A stretch of DNA of 20,048 nt from Chara braunii (taxonomy: Eukaryota; Streptophyta; Charophyceae; Charales; Characeae): the NCBI GenBank assembly GCA_003427395.1, contig BFEA01000462.1, positions 1,139,757 to 1,159,804 on the forward strand, read 5' to 3'. A program made the translations under genes and the position numbers. Of this stretch, positions 11,401 through 17,875 are shown in pieces (positions within the stretch are counted from its first letter, which is position 1; every line of letters starts with the position of its first letter). The notes under the pieces were generated by a model, which was given only the letters and a program-made list of their open reading frames with translations, did no database searches and was not told the DNA's origin.

Positions 11401-11679
11401 TGGCAAATTCTTCTTCACCTCCTACAGGCTGGATATCAAGCAGATTGGAACAACGCGGCAAAGCTCATCAAAACAGACCCCACGAAGCAACACGAAATTG
11501 TCGACAAGTTTAAAACAGAACGCCTGGGTGAGGGTAAACTAGGAGACATCAAAGGCAACACACCAAGGCTTGTCAGGAGGATCGCATGGACCCAACAGGG
11601 AGTCCAACACGAAGCAACGGAAGACCTGACGACACTTGTTCCATCACCAACACAATTTGTTGACCTACGCATGGTATGA
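8455..11679 (+). pseudogene. LINE B ORF2: reverse transcriptase and C-terminal domain, broken
   Basis: The frame opens just upstream of the RT domain (ANFYKELYTS, then SKTPGRDGLSKEFW). It continues with VTLLYKKGDP, DQTGFIPG, a damaged FEKAYN-stop-VHW (LINE A has FEKAYDQVNW), HSVRQGDPL, the catalytic FADD at 9419-9430, the about 78-codon segment missing from LINE A, and GRGGLGILDP. The C-terminus has a zf-RVT-like domain (MQWLIYYHALPVNRWL, LCALC, LHCLLSC). In-frame stops: TGA 8596, TGA 8896, TAG 9120, TAA 9530, TAG 10307, TAA 10490, TGA 11188, TGA 11263. Frameshifts lie near 9100, 9215, 10000, 10175 and 10550. The tail of about 130 codons (11266-11676, LWIIWKRRC onward to LRMV) is open to the final TGA at 11677-11679 although no start codon precedes it. 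No endonuclease domain is present in the window. Confidence 0.9.
9419..9430 (+). other. RT catalytic FADD motif of LINE B
   Basis: Phe-Ala-Asp-Asp within LLFADDLTILI, the active-site box of the second LINE family. It aligns directly with the LINE A motif at 5155. Confidence 0.9.
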
Positions 11680-12329
11680 CATGGACGCCAGTTTCAGAGA
11701 GCCATGATGTAGGTTAGGATAATAATTATTAGTTTCACAGTGATTAGCCTTCTGACTCTAGGATACTATGCCCATCTGACATCTGCAATAAGCTGAGAGG
11801 AGTATGCAAGGCTGGTAAAAGCAAGTAGTGTGGTTAGAGGTAAGGAATGTAAGGGTTTAAGATAGGTTTAACTAGGGTTACAACAGAGATGAGTACACAA
11901 GGCTAGAGAAAGAAAGTAGTGTGGTACAAGTAGGAAGTAAGGGGTTATGATGGGAATAACTAGGGTCTAAGGTTCAATGCAAAAATTAGCATTGTAACGG
12001 TAGTTATTTGTGTCACTACAAGTTTAGGCTTTTAGGGGATCACTAAACCGCTGTGACAACGGAGAGTACACAAGGACATAGCAAGAAAGCGGAGAGGTAG
12101 GGAAAGTAGGGGTAAGAAAGGAGCAACTAGGGTTTAGGGTTTAAGCCTGGAAGTAGAATCACAACTTTGAGTTACGAGTGGTACTTCGATTCGGGTCTCA
12201 TTGGGTCTTGTCAAAAGCATAACACTGGGTAAAGCTCCCAGACCCGGTCTTTATGTCGGGTGGCCGGGCCCTTTTTTTGGGCGTAATTAAAAAAAAAAAA
12301 AAAGTTAGCTGAAAAAAAAAAAAAAAAAA
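11680..12329 (+). other. LINE B 3' UTR with internal repeats and A-rich end
   Basis: This noncoding stretch holds three diverged copies of a unit that starts with GAGTA(C/T)RCAAGG and ends with AACTAGGG. The copies start near 11798, 11890 and 12063. TTTAGGG-type motifs are embedded (TAGGGTTTAGGGTTTAAG at 12128-12145). It ends in a GC-rich hairpin-like segment (GGTGGCCGGGCCC, T7, GGGC), AATT and two A-runs separated by GTTAGCTG. No open frame of note. Confidence 0.7.
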
Positions 12330-12592
12330 GAACAGTGGGAGGAAGCGAGAGAAATGGTAGAATCAGGAATTAGAGTAGAATGGCCCTTGGGAAGGTGGAT
12401 AAGGAAGTTGAGGAACGGAGGAGGATCAAAATACAAAAAGAATTTGAGGAGAAGTGGCTGAAGGGGGGACCAATGGCAAAAATAACTGGAAGAGCCCTTC
12501 ACTTCACGGACTGGTGGGATCCAGTCAGTCCAAGGGTAGGACAGGATGGTGCTATTCTGAGGGACCTAGTGCGATGGGGGAAAGACATTTAG
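12330..12592 (+). pseudogene. Coding remnant of unknown family at the start of LINE C
   Basis: Frame 3 reads EQWEEAREMVESGIRVEWPLG from 12330. After a one-base shift near 12388, frame 2 continues KVDKEVEERRRIKIQKEF and ends KGGPMAKITGRALHF, DWWDPVSP, LRDLVRWGKDI before TAG at 12590-12592. The two halves together give about 87 residues of plausible, charged, non-repetitive protein. I do not recognise the family. Its position between a preceding poly(A) and a LINE-type 3' UTR suggests the C-terminus of a LINE ORF2, but it does not visibly match the C-termini of LINE A or B. Confidence 0.45.
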
Positions 12593-13145
12593 TATAACTG
12601 AGCACGGTCTTAGAATCAGAAAGGGGTGAGAGTTAAGCGCATAAAGTCCGCAAATGAAAACAGTTGAGAATGCTTAGGAGACCTGTGGGGGAAGAAAGAG
12701 TATAGGAGAGGCTCCTCTATGACGGAGCTGGGCAGGAAACACAAATAGAGAGAAACCAGATATACACCCCTAGTAAAAGGAAGGACCAGGTTCTGAGGCT
12801 GGGGGTAGAATGCTGACCTCCTAGGGTCTAGGGTTTAAGCAACGGGATAGAAATCGGGCTAGGGTTTATGGCTTTAGCAAGACTCAAAGCTTTCAGGGGC
12901 TGGTAAGGTCTGGGGCCTTAACAAGGACTGTGACAAAAGACCGAGTCAGCAGTTCTAGCAAGTGAGGAAATTATGACAGCCAAGGGCTGAGAGGAACAGG
13001 CTGGATGGTGCACACATGGGGAGGCTACAAGTACCAAGTATCAGGAAAGCCACACTGGCAACCAAGAGGGGAATCATAGTAGTCAAGGCTAACTAAGGCA
13101 GGGGTGAGGGGTGGCACATCCTTCCTTCAGGAAGTAATCAATGTC

Positions 13146-13285
13146 GTCCTTCTGGCCTTCCTACCATAAGGGCGAGGAGCATGTGTGAGTACTTGTTGTA
13201 ATTAGGTCTGACTTGCCGCTGGAATAGGAACCGGACTGATGCTCCTCAGAATGGAAAAGGAGCCAGAACCTTAAGAAGGAAAAAA
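13146..13285 (+). repeat. Shared LINE 3' tail, copy 3 (end of LINE C)
   Basis: Resembles the last 130 bases of LINE A: TCCTTCTGGCC, GACTTGCCGCTGGAATAGG, GGACTGATGCTCCTCAGAATGG, then AGCCAGAACCTTAAG. It is clearly diverged from copies 1 and 2 and has an impure A-rich end, so it is older. Confidence 0.8.
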
Positions 13286-13290
13286 ACAAA

Positions 13291-13780
13291 AAGCTTTCAT
13301 GTTTCACCCCATGCCCAAAGATACTGTCTTTCCCCCAATGAGAGAGTAGATGGATGATGACAATGGATAAGGTGTACAAGGCATAAATCGAATGGAAAAC
13401 GTAAGAATTAGTAAAATATTTTCACCGGTTTAGGGTTAAGGGTTTATCAGAGTGATCATTTCCCTGAGAAAGGTCTTTAACGTAAGCATTCCATCAATCA
13501 GTTATAGGGTGAAGACATAGAGAGAGAGGGGGTCAAGGGAAAATGAGAATGGATAAGGTGAAGGTAAACAGGCATAAATTGAGTAGGTGTCTGGGACCCC
13601 TTGCCTGCCTGGTGGAGCAACCGGTCGCTCAGGCAGGCCTTGCCCAGGGTACCCCGAGCAAAAACAAGTTAGTTAAGAAACCCCTCATTTTTTTTTATTT
13701 TTATTTTTTCTTTAATGTCTGTGGGGCTGTACTTTGCAATCTTTTTACTTACTGGGGTGGAGGGTGGGTGTTGGGGGCAC
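13291..13780. other. Intergenic repeats: two diverged dispersed families
   Basis: No gene is seen. Positions 13381-13500 resemble 17745-17875 in the same orientation; matching landmarks are AATATTTTCACCGGTTTAGG against AATAATTTCTCCAGTTTCGG, GGGTTTAT in both, and GCATTCCATCAATCA against GCATTTCATTAATCA. Positions 13548-13670 resemble 16160-16290: GTGAAGGT, then AGGCATAAA, then a GC-rich hairpin and an A-rich end. The hairpin here has 9-bp arms GCCTGCCTG (13603-13611) and CAGGCAGGC (13630-13638). Confidence 0.55.
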
Positions 13781-13783
13781 AAC

Positions 13784-13832
13784 TACTCTCCCTTTCTCTC
13801 CCTCTCTCTGTGTCTCTCAAGTTCTCTCTCTT

Positions 13833-13863
<31 letters not shown>

Positions 13864-13875
13864 TTCTCGCTCTCA
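13784..13875 (+). repeat. CT-rich microsatellite
   Basis: An impure (CT)n/(CTTT)n tract with short TGTCTCTCAAG interruptions. Long open frames across it on either strand are by-products of the repeat. Confidence 0.9.
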
Positions 13876-13908
13876 ATGGCAAAGATTAAAAACACCACAT
13901 GGTGCAGA

Positions 13909-14255
13909 GTGGAGGGGGGAAACGGAGGAGGAGAGGAGAGGAGATGGAGGATGATAGAGAAGGAGGAGGAGGAGGAGGAGGAGGAGGAGAGGAGGAGGAG
14001 GAGGAGGAGGGCGAGAAGGAGGTGATGATATGGTGCGTGACGAGGTGGGGAAGGAGGTGGGAAGCCAGATAGGGAAGGAGGAGGTGGGTGACGAGCAGAG
14101 GGAGAAGGTGGGTGATGAGATGGGGGAGGAGGCGGGTGGAGAGGTTGGGTAGGAGGTGGGTGGCAAGATCGGGGAAGAGATGGGCAGTGATGGGTGGTTG
14201 ATGGAGGGAAAGGCGTTTGGCAATAGGTGGAAGGTGGCGATGGGTGGGTGATGAA
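13909..14255 (+). repeat. Purine-rich (GGA)n minisatellite grading into GGTGGG-rich sequence
   Basis: About 350 bases of almost pure purine on the + strand. It begins as GGA/GAGG repeats (13965-14020) and grades into irregular repeats of GATGGGTGG and GGAGGTGGG. The long Pro/Ser-rich minus-strand frame here is an artefact of the repeat. Polypurine mirror sequence of this kind can form triplex DNA. Confidence 0.85.
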
Positions 14256-14460
14256 GCTAAAAGGGCCTTTACCCGATATAGGCCTCAGGCCTTGTAAAAA
14301 TAAAGCAGCACGGGCCTTGAAAAAGTAAAGCATTGTGAAAAGGTATCTCGCCAGGGCTCAGAAACGTGAAAGCAGGTCAAAGGTCAAGTTCTCTATCAAC
14401 AGGCACATCTAGATCTAAAGCGAAGGGCATTGTCAAAAGACTTACCTNTTCACCAGGGGG
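14256..14460. other. No gene; short direct repeat of GGCCTT + A-rich segment
   Basis: Two copies of a GGCCTTG-A-rich-TAAAGCA unit lie near 14288-14308 and 14314-14334, offset by about 26 bases. An ambiguous base sits at 14448. Nothing else is supported. Confidence 0.5.
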
Positions 14461-14470
14461 GGNGTGTGTC

Positions 14471-14585
14471 ATGTCTGTTCGGGTAAGAGTGTGTCTGTAC
14501 GTGCAGACAGTGTACCTGTTCGTGCAAAGGAAAGTGTCTGTTCAAGCAGTAAATGTGTCTGTTCGTTGAGAGTTGTGCCTGTCCG
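14471..14585 (+). repeat. Six-copy tandem repeat of about 21 bp around GTGTCTGTTCG
   Basis: Copies start at 14471, 14491, 14512, 14534, 14555 and 14575, giving spacings of 20, 21, 22, 21 and 20 bases. The core is GTGTCTGTTCG with variants (ATGTCTGTTCG, GTGTCTGTACG, GTACCTGTTCG, GTGTCTGTTCA, GTGCCTGTCCG), and the sequence between cores varies. The constant phase, about two helical turns, is more regular than core conservation alone would give. Confidence 0.85.
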
Positions 14586-14792
14586 AAAGTAAAGACAATA
14601 GGCACAGTCCCAGTTCTGGTCTAAGTCAAGGGGTCAGTCCAGATCCAGACTTTCAAGTCCAAATACAGGCCGAGAAGCCTCAGCAGCAGTTGAGCTTCAT
14701 TGAGACTCTACTGGGACACATGCAATGCAGGGTCTGGGACAAAGGAAAGGCCGAATTGAGCCAATGCAGACCCAGCGAGGAGTGGTCAGCGC

Positions 14793-14799
14793 TATAAAG
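14793..14799 (+). promoter_or_regulatory. TATA-like box (TATAAAG)
   Basis: TATAAAG occurs about 210 bases downstream of the 21-bp repeat array and is followed by CATTCCTCGCCAGATCTCC. The arrangement of upstream repeats, TATA box and several hundred bases with no ORF resembles an LTR or a promoter. I found no paired LTR, primer-binding site or downstream gene, so this is only a candidate. Confidence 0.25.
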
Positions 14800-15130
14800 G
14801 GAGCTGCCTGCCTCATTCCTCGCCAGATCTCCACTGGCTGCAATGCGTGGAAGTGTTGGTGCACTTGTGCGCTGAGTCAGGAGGAACAGCGCTGGAGGTA
14901 GAAGATGCGCTGAGTGGGGGAAGAAGCCTGTACGCTGGAGATGACGCTGCCCAGCGAGTTAGCATTAGTAGTAGAGGGTTAGTATGTAGCTATGAGTAGT
15001 ATTCAGAGTAGATCCTCATGAGTAGAGAATGTGTATGCATCGTAAGAGGAAGGGACTGAGATATAGAGTGTTCATTCAAGGTTTGGCTATGGGAGACACT
15101 TACCTGAGTTGGTTGTGAACTGCAGAGGTG
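14800..15130. other. No supported gene; GCGCTG-rich noncoding sequence
   Basis: The sequence has scattered GCGCTGAG and GCGCTGGAG motifs that lead into the 51-bp repeat downstream. No conserved domain, RNA gene or transposon end is visible. Confidence 0.4.
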
Positions 15131-15250
15131 GCGCTGATGAGTTGTGACCATATTGATGACTTGGAGACTATCTGCAAGAGTAGCGCTGATGCCTTGGAAG
15201 TCATATTGATGCGTTGACCAGAGATTTGTGTTGCGCTGATGAGCGCTGGA
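15131..15250 (+). repeat. Imperfect tandem repeat of about 51 bp
   Basis: Three copies start with GCGCTGATG at 15131, 15183 and 15233, spaced 52 and 50 bases. The first two also share CATATTGATG at similar internal positions; the third is partial and ends GCGCTGATGAGCGCTGG. Confidence 0.7.
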
Positions 15251-15481
15251 CTCAGGGGAACTTTGAAACACTTTGTAATCATATTTCTGATAATATAATC
15301 TGTGAAACTCGGTCCTCTTTTTCTCTACCTTTGTCTATGGTTGAGACTATTGATCACTGCGTGTGAAGATGATGCATGACATGTACACATCTGCGTGAGA
15401 TGGTCCCCAGGACCCATGCAAAGCGAAGGAGATGGCAGAAATCACAGGACAGATCAAAAAAAGCAAATCGACAGTCAGATC

Positions 15482-15488
<7 letters not shown>

Positions 15489-15559
<71 letters not shown>

Positions 15560-15564
15560 CTGTG
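15489..15564 (+). repeat. (CT)n followed by (TG)n microsatellite
   Basis: About 30 uninterrupted CT dinucleotides (15489-15549) run into TGTGTGTGTCTGTG. Long frames that cross it (poly Leu-Ser, poly Arg-Glu) are artefacts. Confidence 0.95.
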
Positions 15565-15965
15565 AGAAGCTGCTGCCCTTTCTCACAAGGTACAGTTGGG
15601 AAGGGGATGGAAATGAACACACCACTGGCAGAAGGAGACCCAATCACTCGAGAAGAAGCATGTTAAAAAAGGAAGGAGGGGAGGCGCTGATCAGGGAAAG
15701 AACAAACTTGCCAGTCTGCAGGCAGCAGAAGAAAGAGTAGATGGGCACACCCAAGTGAATGCAGTAAATACAGACAAAGTCCAAGAGGGAATGGGCGTGG
15801 CAGGAAGAGTTGGATAAGGCTGATCCTGCGCCTTGCTCTTGCTCAGGCAACCATCACAGTCAGCGGGAGGAAGGCAACTTCGGGCTGGATCCTTCTTTTT
15901 TTTCTTTTTTTGAGACTGGACTCCTTATGAGACTCCCTCCCAACCTTCGTCTCTCGTTATTTCTC
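15565..15965. other. No supported gene; possible A-box-like segment near 15796
   Basis: Short frames only. Near 15796-15820 the sequence GTGGCAGGAAGAGTTGG, followed by ATAAGGC, is loosely like the 5' half of a tRNA with an A box, but with extra bases and no convincing B box. If real, it would make 15790-16018 a SINE that uses the LINE tail. A T-rich stretch lies at 15895-15910. Confidence 0.25.
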
Positions 15966-15968
15966 CCA

Positions 15969-16018
15969 ACTGATGCTCCCCAGGATGGATATGCAGCCCG
16001 GACCGGAAGGACCCGTTC
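15969..16018 (+). repeat. Shared LINE 3' tail, copy 4 (orphan, about 50 bp)
   Basis: Reads ACTGATGCTCCCCAGGATGG, then ATATGCAGCC, GGACCGGAAGGACCCGTT, and then a T-rich instead of an A-rich end. Only the core of the tail is present, with no LINE coding sequence upstream. It is either an extremely truncated LINE insertion or the 3' end of a SINE that borrows this tail. Confidence 0.75.
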
Positions 16019-16159
16019 TTTTTCTTTTTCCCAAGAAGGAAGGTCAAACAAGCAAATCTTGAAATAACGAGGACAAAGTGGAAATCCACACCGAACCACA
16101 CAAACGTAAGAATATTAACAAATATGATACATTCGCTGGTGCTGCCAAATCATGGGTTC

Positions 16160-16275
16160 TTGCGTAGGTGAAGGTGAGAAAAAGGAGGCATAAAATTTGC
16201 CATAAATCTAGCCGTGCCGCCTGGGTCACCCTGTTTTCCCCGGCGGCCCGGCCGTGCAAGGACCAGGGAAGGTCC

Positions 16276-16310
<35 letters not shown>
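16160..16310 (+). repeat. SINE-like unit with GC-rich hairpin and 27-A tail
   Basis: GTGAAGGTGAG, then AGGCATAAA, then a hairpin with 10-base arms (16216-16225 and 16238-16247, one mismatch), then CCCGGCCGTGCAAG and GGTCCCAGC followed directly by 27 As. The same order of landmarks occurs at 13548-13670. A sequence close to CCCGGCCGGGCAAG plus GGTCCCAG also occurs at 17705-17727. A short unit with a clean A-tail that recurs in the window is best read as a LINE-mobilised short retroelement, though no Pol III promoter is evident. Confidence 0.45.
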
Positions 16311-16695
16311 GAAAAATAACTATTGCAAGGAATATGAGCAAGAGCGATATACAGAAAACCAAGTTGCGAAATCACACAGATGTCCAACTAGTCATGTGCG
16401 CGCAAAGAGTGCAAATGCACCGAGATTCCATCCAGATAAGAGCAATACAATGAACTCACGAGCCAATGTCCAAAGCCCTCAGGCCACACCAACACCGTAT
16501 CCAATGTCGCTCCTACTCTGTCTGACGCCCAGCGCCCAGCCTACACTACTCGCCTATCCTACTACACCAGCGTTCACGCAACAGGCTCACTTCGACCTTG
16601 AAGACCAATGTACATGACGTCAACACACCATAGCTGACCTCCCTCATGCACCAGGTATGTATCTCGTCTCTACTCATCACCCCTGACTTCCCACA
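16311..16695. other. No supported gene
   Basis: C-rich noncoding sequence with short frames on the + strand, such as one running from the A-tail through CLTPSAQPTLLAYPTTPAF. No domain, repeat or RNA gene is recognised. Confidence 0.4.
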
Positions 16696-16758
16696 GTGTG
16701 CATTCTCAACACCCAAAGACCACCATCGCCATCCAGACCTACGCCCAACAGCCCGGCT

Positions 16759-17424
16759 ATGACTGCCGTGCGCCCATTGCCCAGCAGTGCACCTCACACC
16801 TCAGCACCCGTGTGCGCGACCCAGCCGGCAGCTTCGTGCAGATCACAAAGGTGCAACGCAGCAGCATGGCTGCATTGCCTGCCTAGGCCAGAATGCCCTA
16901 CCCAGCGATGCTCACTTTCCTATATGGAAAGTGAGCTCAGCCTCTGCTGCCTCTGGGCCTGGTTGGGCGAGCACCCAGTAGCTTCCAGTCGGGCCTCAGT
17001 GCCTGCGTCCAGGCCCAGTTGCAGTTACGGGCCTGGGCCCTTTAGAGTTGGGCACGTCCAGGCAGTCCACGGACCTCAACATGTTCGCTGTGATCTCATT
17101 GGCTCACGGCCATTTTGTGCCGACAATGCTGCAAACTCATTGGTCCGTGGCTGTTGTATGATGTGTCGGCCTCTGAAAGCACATGCCCAGGGCCTTAACT
17201 GTACGGGGCCCTGGGCTCAACTGCCCATCGGGGCTGCAACTTCCGGAAAGAGCCTGGAGAGGCTCACGTTGTTCTGTAACCAACTGGCATGCTGCAACTG
17301 TCTGATACCCACATATGAAAAATGTCAGATCTTGGCCTCTTGTGAATATTCAGGCCCGCCTTCACTTAGGGCGGGCACAGGACTTGGTGAGGGCCTCTGC
17401 CCAGAACATGTACATGTCTGTTAA
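16759..17424 (+). CDS. Unassigned Cys-rich open frame, probably not a gene
   Basis: The frame is open from at least 16696 to the stop at 17422-17424. The first in-frame ATG is at 16759, giving about 221 residues. The product is rich in Cys, Pro, Ser and Ala, has no recognisable domain and no signal peptide, and contains the translated hairpins at 16910-16936, 17012-17039, 17185-17216 and 17354-17376. The local GC content makes long open frames likely by chance. I list it only because it is the longest frame between 13,300 and 18,000 outside simple repeats. An intron-containing host gene cannot be excluded. Confidence 0.12.
   Translation: MTAVRPLPSSAPHTSAPVCATQPAASCRSQRCNAAAWLHCLPRPECPTQRCSLSYMESELSLCCLWAWLGEHPVASSRASVPASRPSCSYGPGPFRVGHVQAVHGPQHVRCDLIGSRPFCADNAANSLVRGCCMMCRPLKAHAQGLNCTGPWAQLPIGAATSGKSLERLTLFCNQLACCNCLIPTYEKCQILASCEYSGPPSLRAGTGLGEGLCPEHVHVC
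16910..16936. repeat. Perfect 11-bp inverted repeat
   Basis: GCTCACTTTCC (16910-16920), a 5-base loop TATAT, and GGAAAGTGAGC (16926-16936). It is the first of several strong hairpins spaced roughly 100-175 bases apart. Confidence 0.9.
17012..17039. repeat. GC-rich hairpin
   Basis: GGCCCAG (17012-17018) pairs with CTGGGCC (17033-17039) across a 14-base loop. Confidence 0.7.
17185..17216. repeat. Perfect 10-bp GC-rich inverted repeat
   Basis: GCCCAGGGCC (17185-17194) and GGCCCTGGGC (17207-17216) flank a 12-base loop. Confidence 0.9.
17351..17377. repeat. 27-bp hairpin repeat, copy 1
   Basis: Identical over 27 bases to 17512-17538. Each copy is itself a hairpin with 7-bp arms GCCCGCC and GGCGGGC around a 9-base loop TTCACTTAG. 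The sequences just before the copies share ATATT. Confidence 0.9.
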
Positions 17425-17511
17425 GGGCCCCGTGAGGGCTCATTCCCCGCACATATACGATCCCTTTAGGGTGATCACACTGGCCTGTACCCAGGCCTTG
17501 GCACATATTGG

Positions 17512-17538
17512 CAGGCCCGCCTTCACTTAGGGCGGGCA
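17512..17538. repeat. 27-bp hairpin repeat, copy 2
   Basis: Exact copy of 17351-17377, 161 bases downstream in the same orientation. Loop and arms are unchanged, so the whole structure was duplicated recently or is maintained. Confidence 0.9.
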
Positions 17539-17639
17539 AGGCCTTTCCCATCACTGCTGAGGGGTCAAATCCTCGCACTATGTTGTGCAGAAAAATTAAC
17601 TGAACAACTTTTGCCTCAGGGTCACATCGAAATTCTTTA

Positions 17640-17732
17640 CCAAATTTGAAATAAAAAACAACATTATTATTATTACTATTTTTATTTATTTATTATCTTT
17701 TGGCCCGGCCGGGCAAGTGGTCCCAGTCCACT
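17640..17732 (-). repeat. Possible 3' end of a minus-strand retroelement
   Basis: Read on the minus strand, the hairpin AGTGG/CCACT (17716-17732) and the perfect palindrome GCCCGGCCGGGC (17703-17714) are followed by CAAAAGATAATAAATAAATA and further A/T-rich triplets. This resembles LINE B's end on the + strand (GGCCGGGCC, then T-run, then A-rich). The body would then be the repeat at 17745-17875, which recurs near 13381. Confidence 0.35.
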
Positions 17733-17744
17733 CTGGTAGCCTAG

Positions 17745-17875
17745 CCATAAATTGATTTCAATTAAAAAAAAAAGGAAAGCGAAGTCCAATAATTTCTCCA
17801 GTTTCGGGTTGGGGGTTTATGAGAACCACCGTTTGTCGAACAAATGCCTTCACCTTGAGCATTTCATTAATCATT
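17745..17875. repeat. Diverged dispersed repeat related to 13381-13500
   Basis: Shared landmarks are ATAAAT near the start, GGGTTTAT in the middle and GCATT(T/C)CATTAATCA near the end, in the same orientation as the copy near 13381. The copies are well diverged. A run of ten As at 17764-17773 lies inside this copy only. Confidence 0.5.

Larger units (their letters stand above)
8449..12329 (+). mobile_element. LINE B: second LINE family, 5'-truncated or split
   Basis: A plant-type LINE ORF2 remnant (8449-11679) is followed by a 3' UTR of about 600 bases and two A-runs (12289-12303 and 12312-12329). Protein motifs clearly align with LINE A ORF2 but are well diverged, so this is a separate family. 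It lacks the shared tail found on LINE A and LINE C; its end carries GGTGGCCGGGCCC followed by T7. The left edge directly abuts the poly(A) of the LINE A second copy. Either LINE B was 5'-truncated when it inserted, or the LINE A copies inserted into LINE B and its 5' part lies left of the window. Confidence 0.85.
12330..13290 (+). mobile_element. LINE C remnant: 5'-truncated element sharing LINE A's 3' tail
   Basis: The segment starts immediately after LINE B's A-run, in an open coding frame, and ends with the LINE A-type tail at 13146-13285 followed by an impure A-rich stretch (AAGGAAAAAAACAAAAAG). Between them (12593-13145) is about 550 bases with no supported feature apart from GGGTTTAAG-type motifs near 12820-12860. 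The layout of short coding end, 3' UTR and shared tail is that of a truncated LINE copy, older than LINE A. The assignment rests mainly on the tail. Confidence 0.6.

Noticed and set aside
12129-12145. True interstitial telomere
   Set aside because: Only two or three TTTAGGG-like units occur at a time and they sit within a LINE 3' UTR repeat, so they are motifs and not a telomeric tract.
13749-14333. 194-codon Pro/Ser-rich minus-strand frame
   Set aside because: It is the complement of CT and GGA microsatellites; simple repeats without stops give such frames by chance.
14448-14463. Ambiguous bases next to a G-run
   Set aside because: The Ns at 14448 and 14463 flank CACCAGGGGGGG and look like sequencing uncertainty at a homopolymer, not biology; they only warn that the boundary of the 21-bp array is less certain.
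14464-15365. LTR retrotransposon (solo LTR) with TATA box
   Set aside because: There is a TATA-like box and upstream repeats, but I found no paired LTR, no primer-binding site, no TG...CA ends with a target duplication and no gag-pol.
15347-15740. Frames with poly Leu-Ser or poly Arg-Glu
   Set aside because: They translate the (CT)n microsatellite and have no other content.
17351-17538. CRISPR array
   Set aside because: Only two copies of a palindromic repeat with a 134-base gap, in a eukaryotic context; no regular spacers and no cas genes.
17490-17580. tRNA-like sequence (TGGCACATATTGG as A box, GGGTCAAATCCTCGC as B box)
   Set aside because: The box spacing is too long, the T-arm pairs poorly and no acceptor stem or anticodon arm can be drawn.
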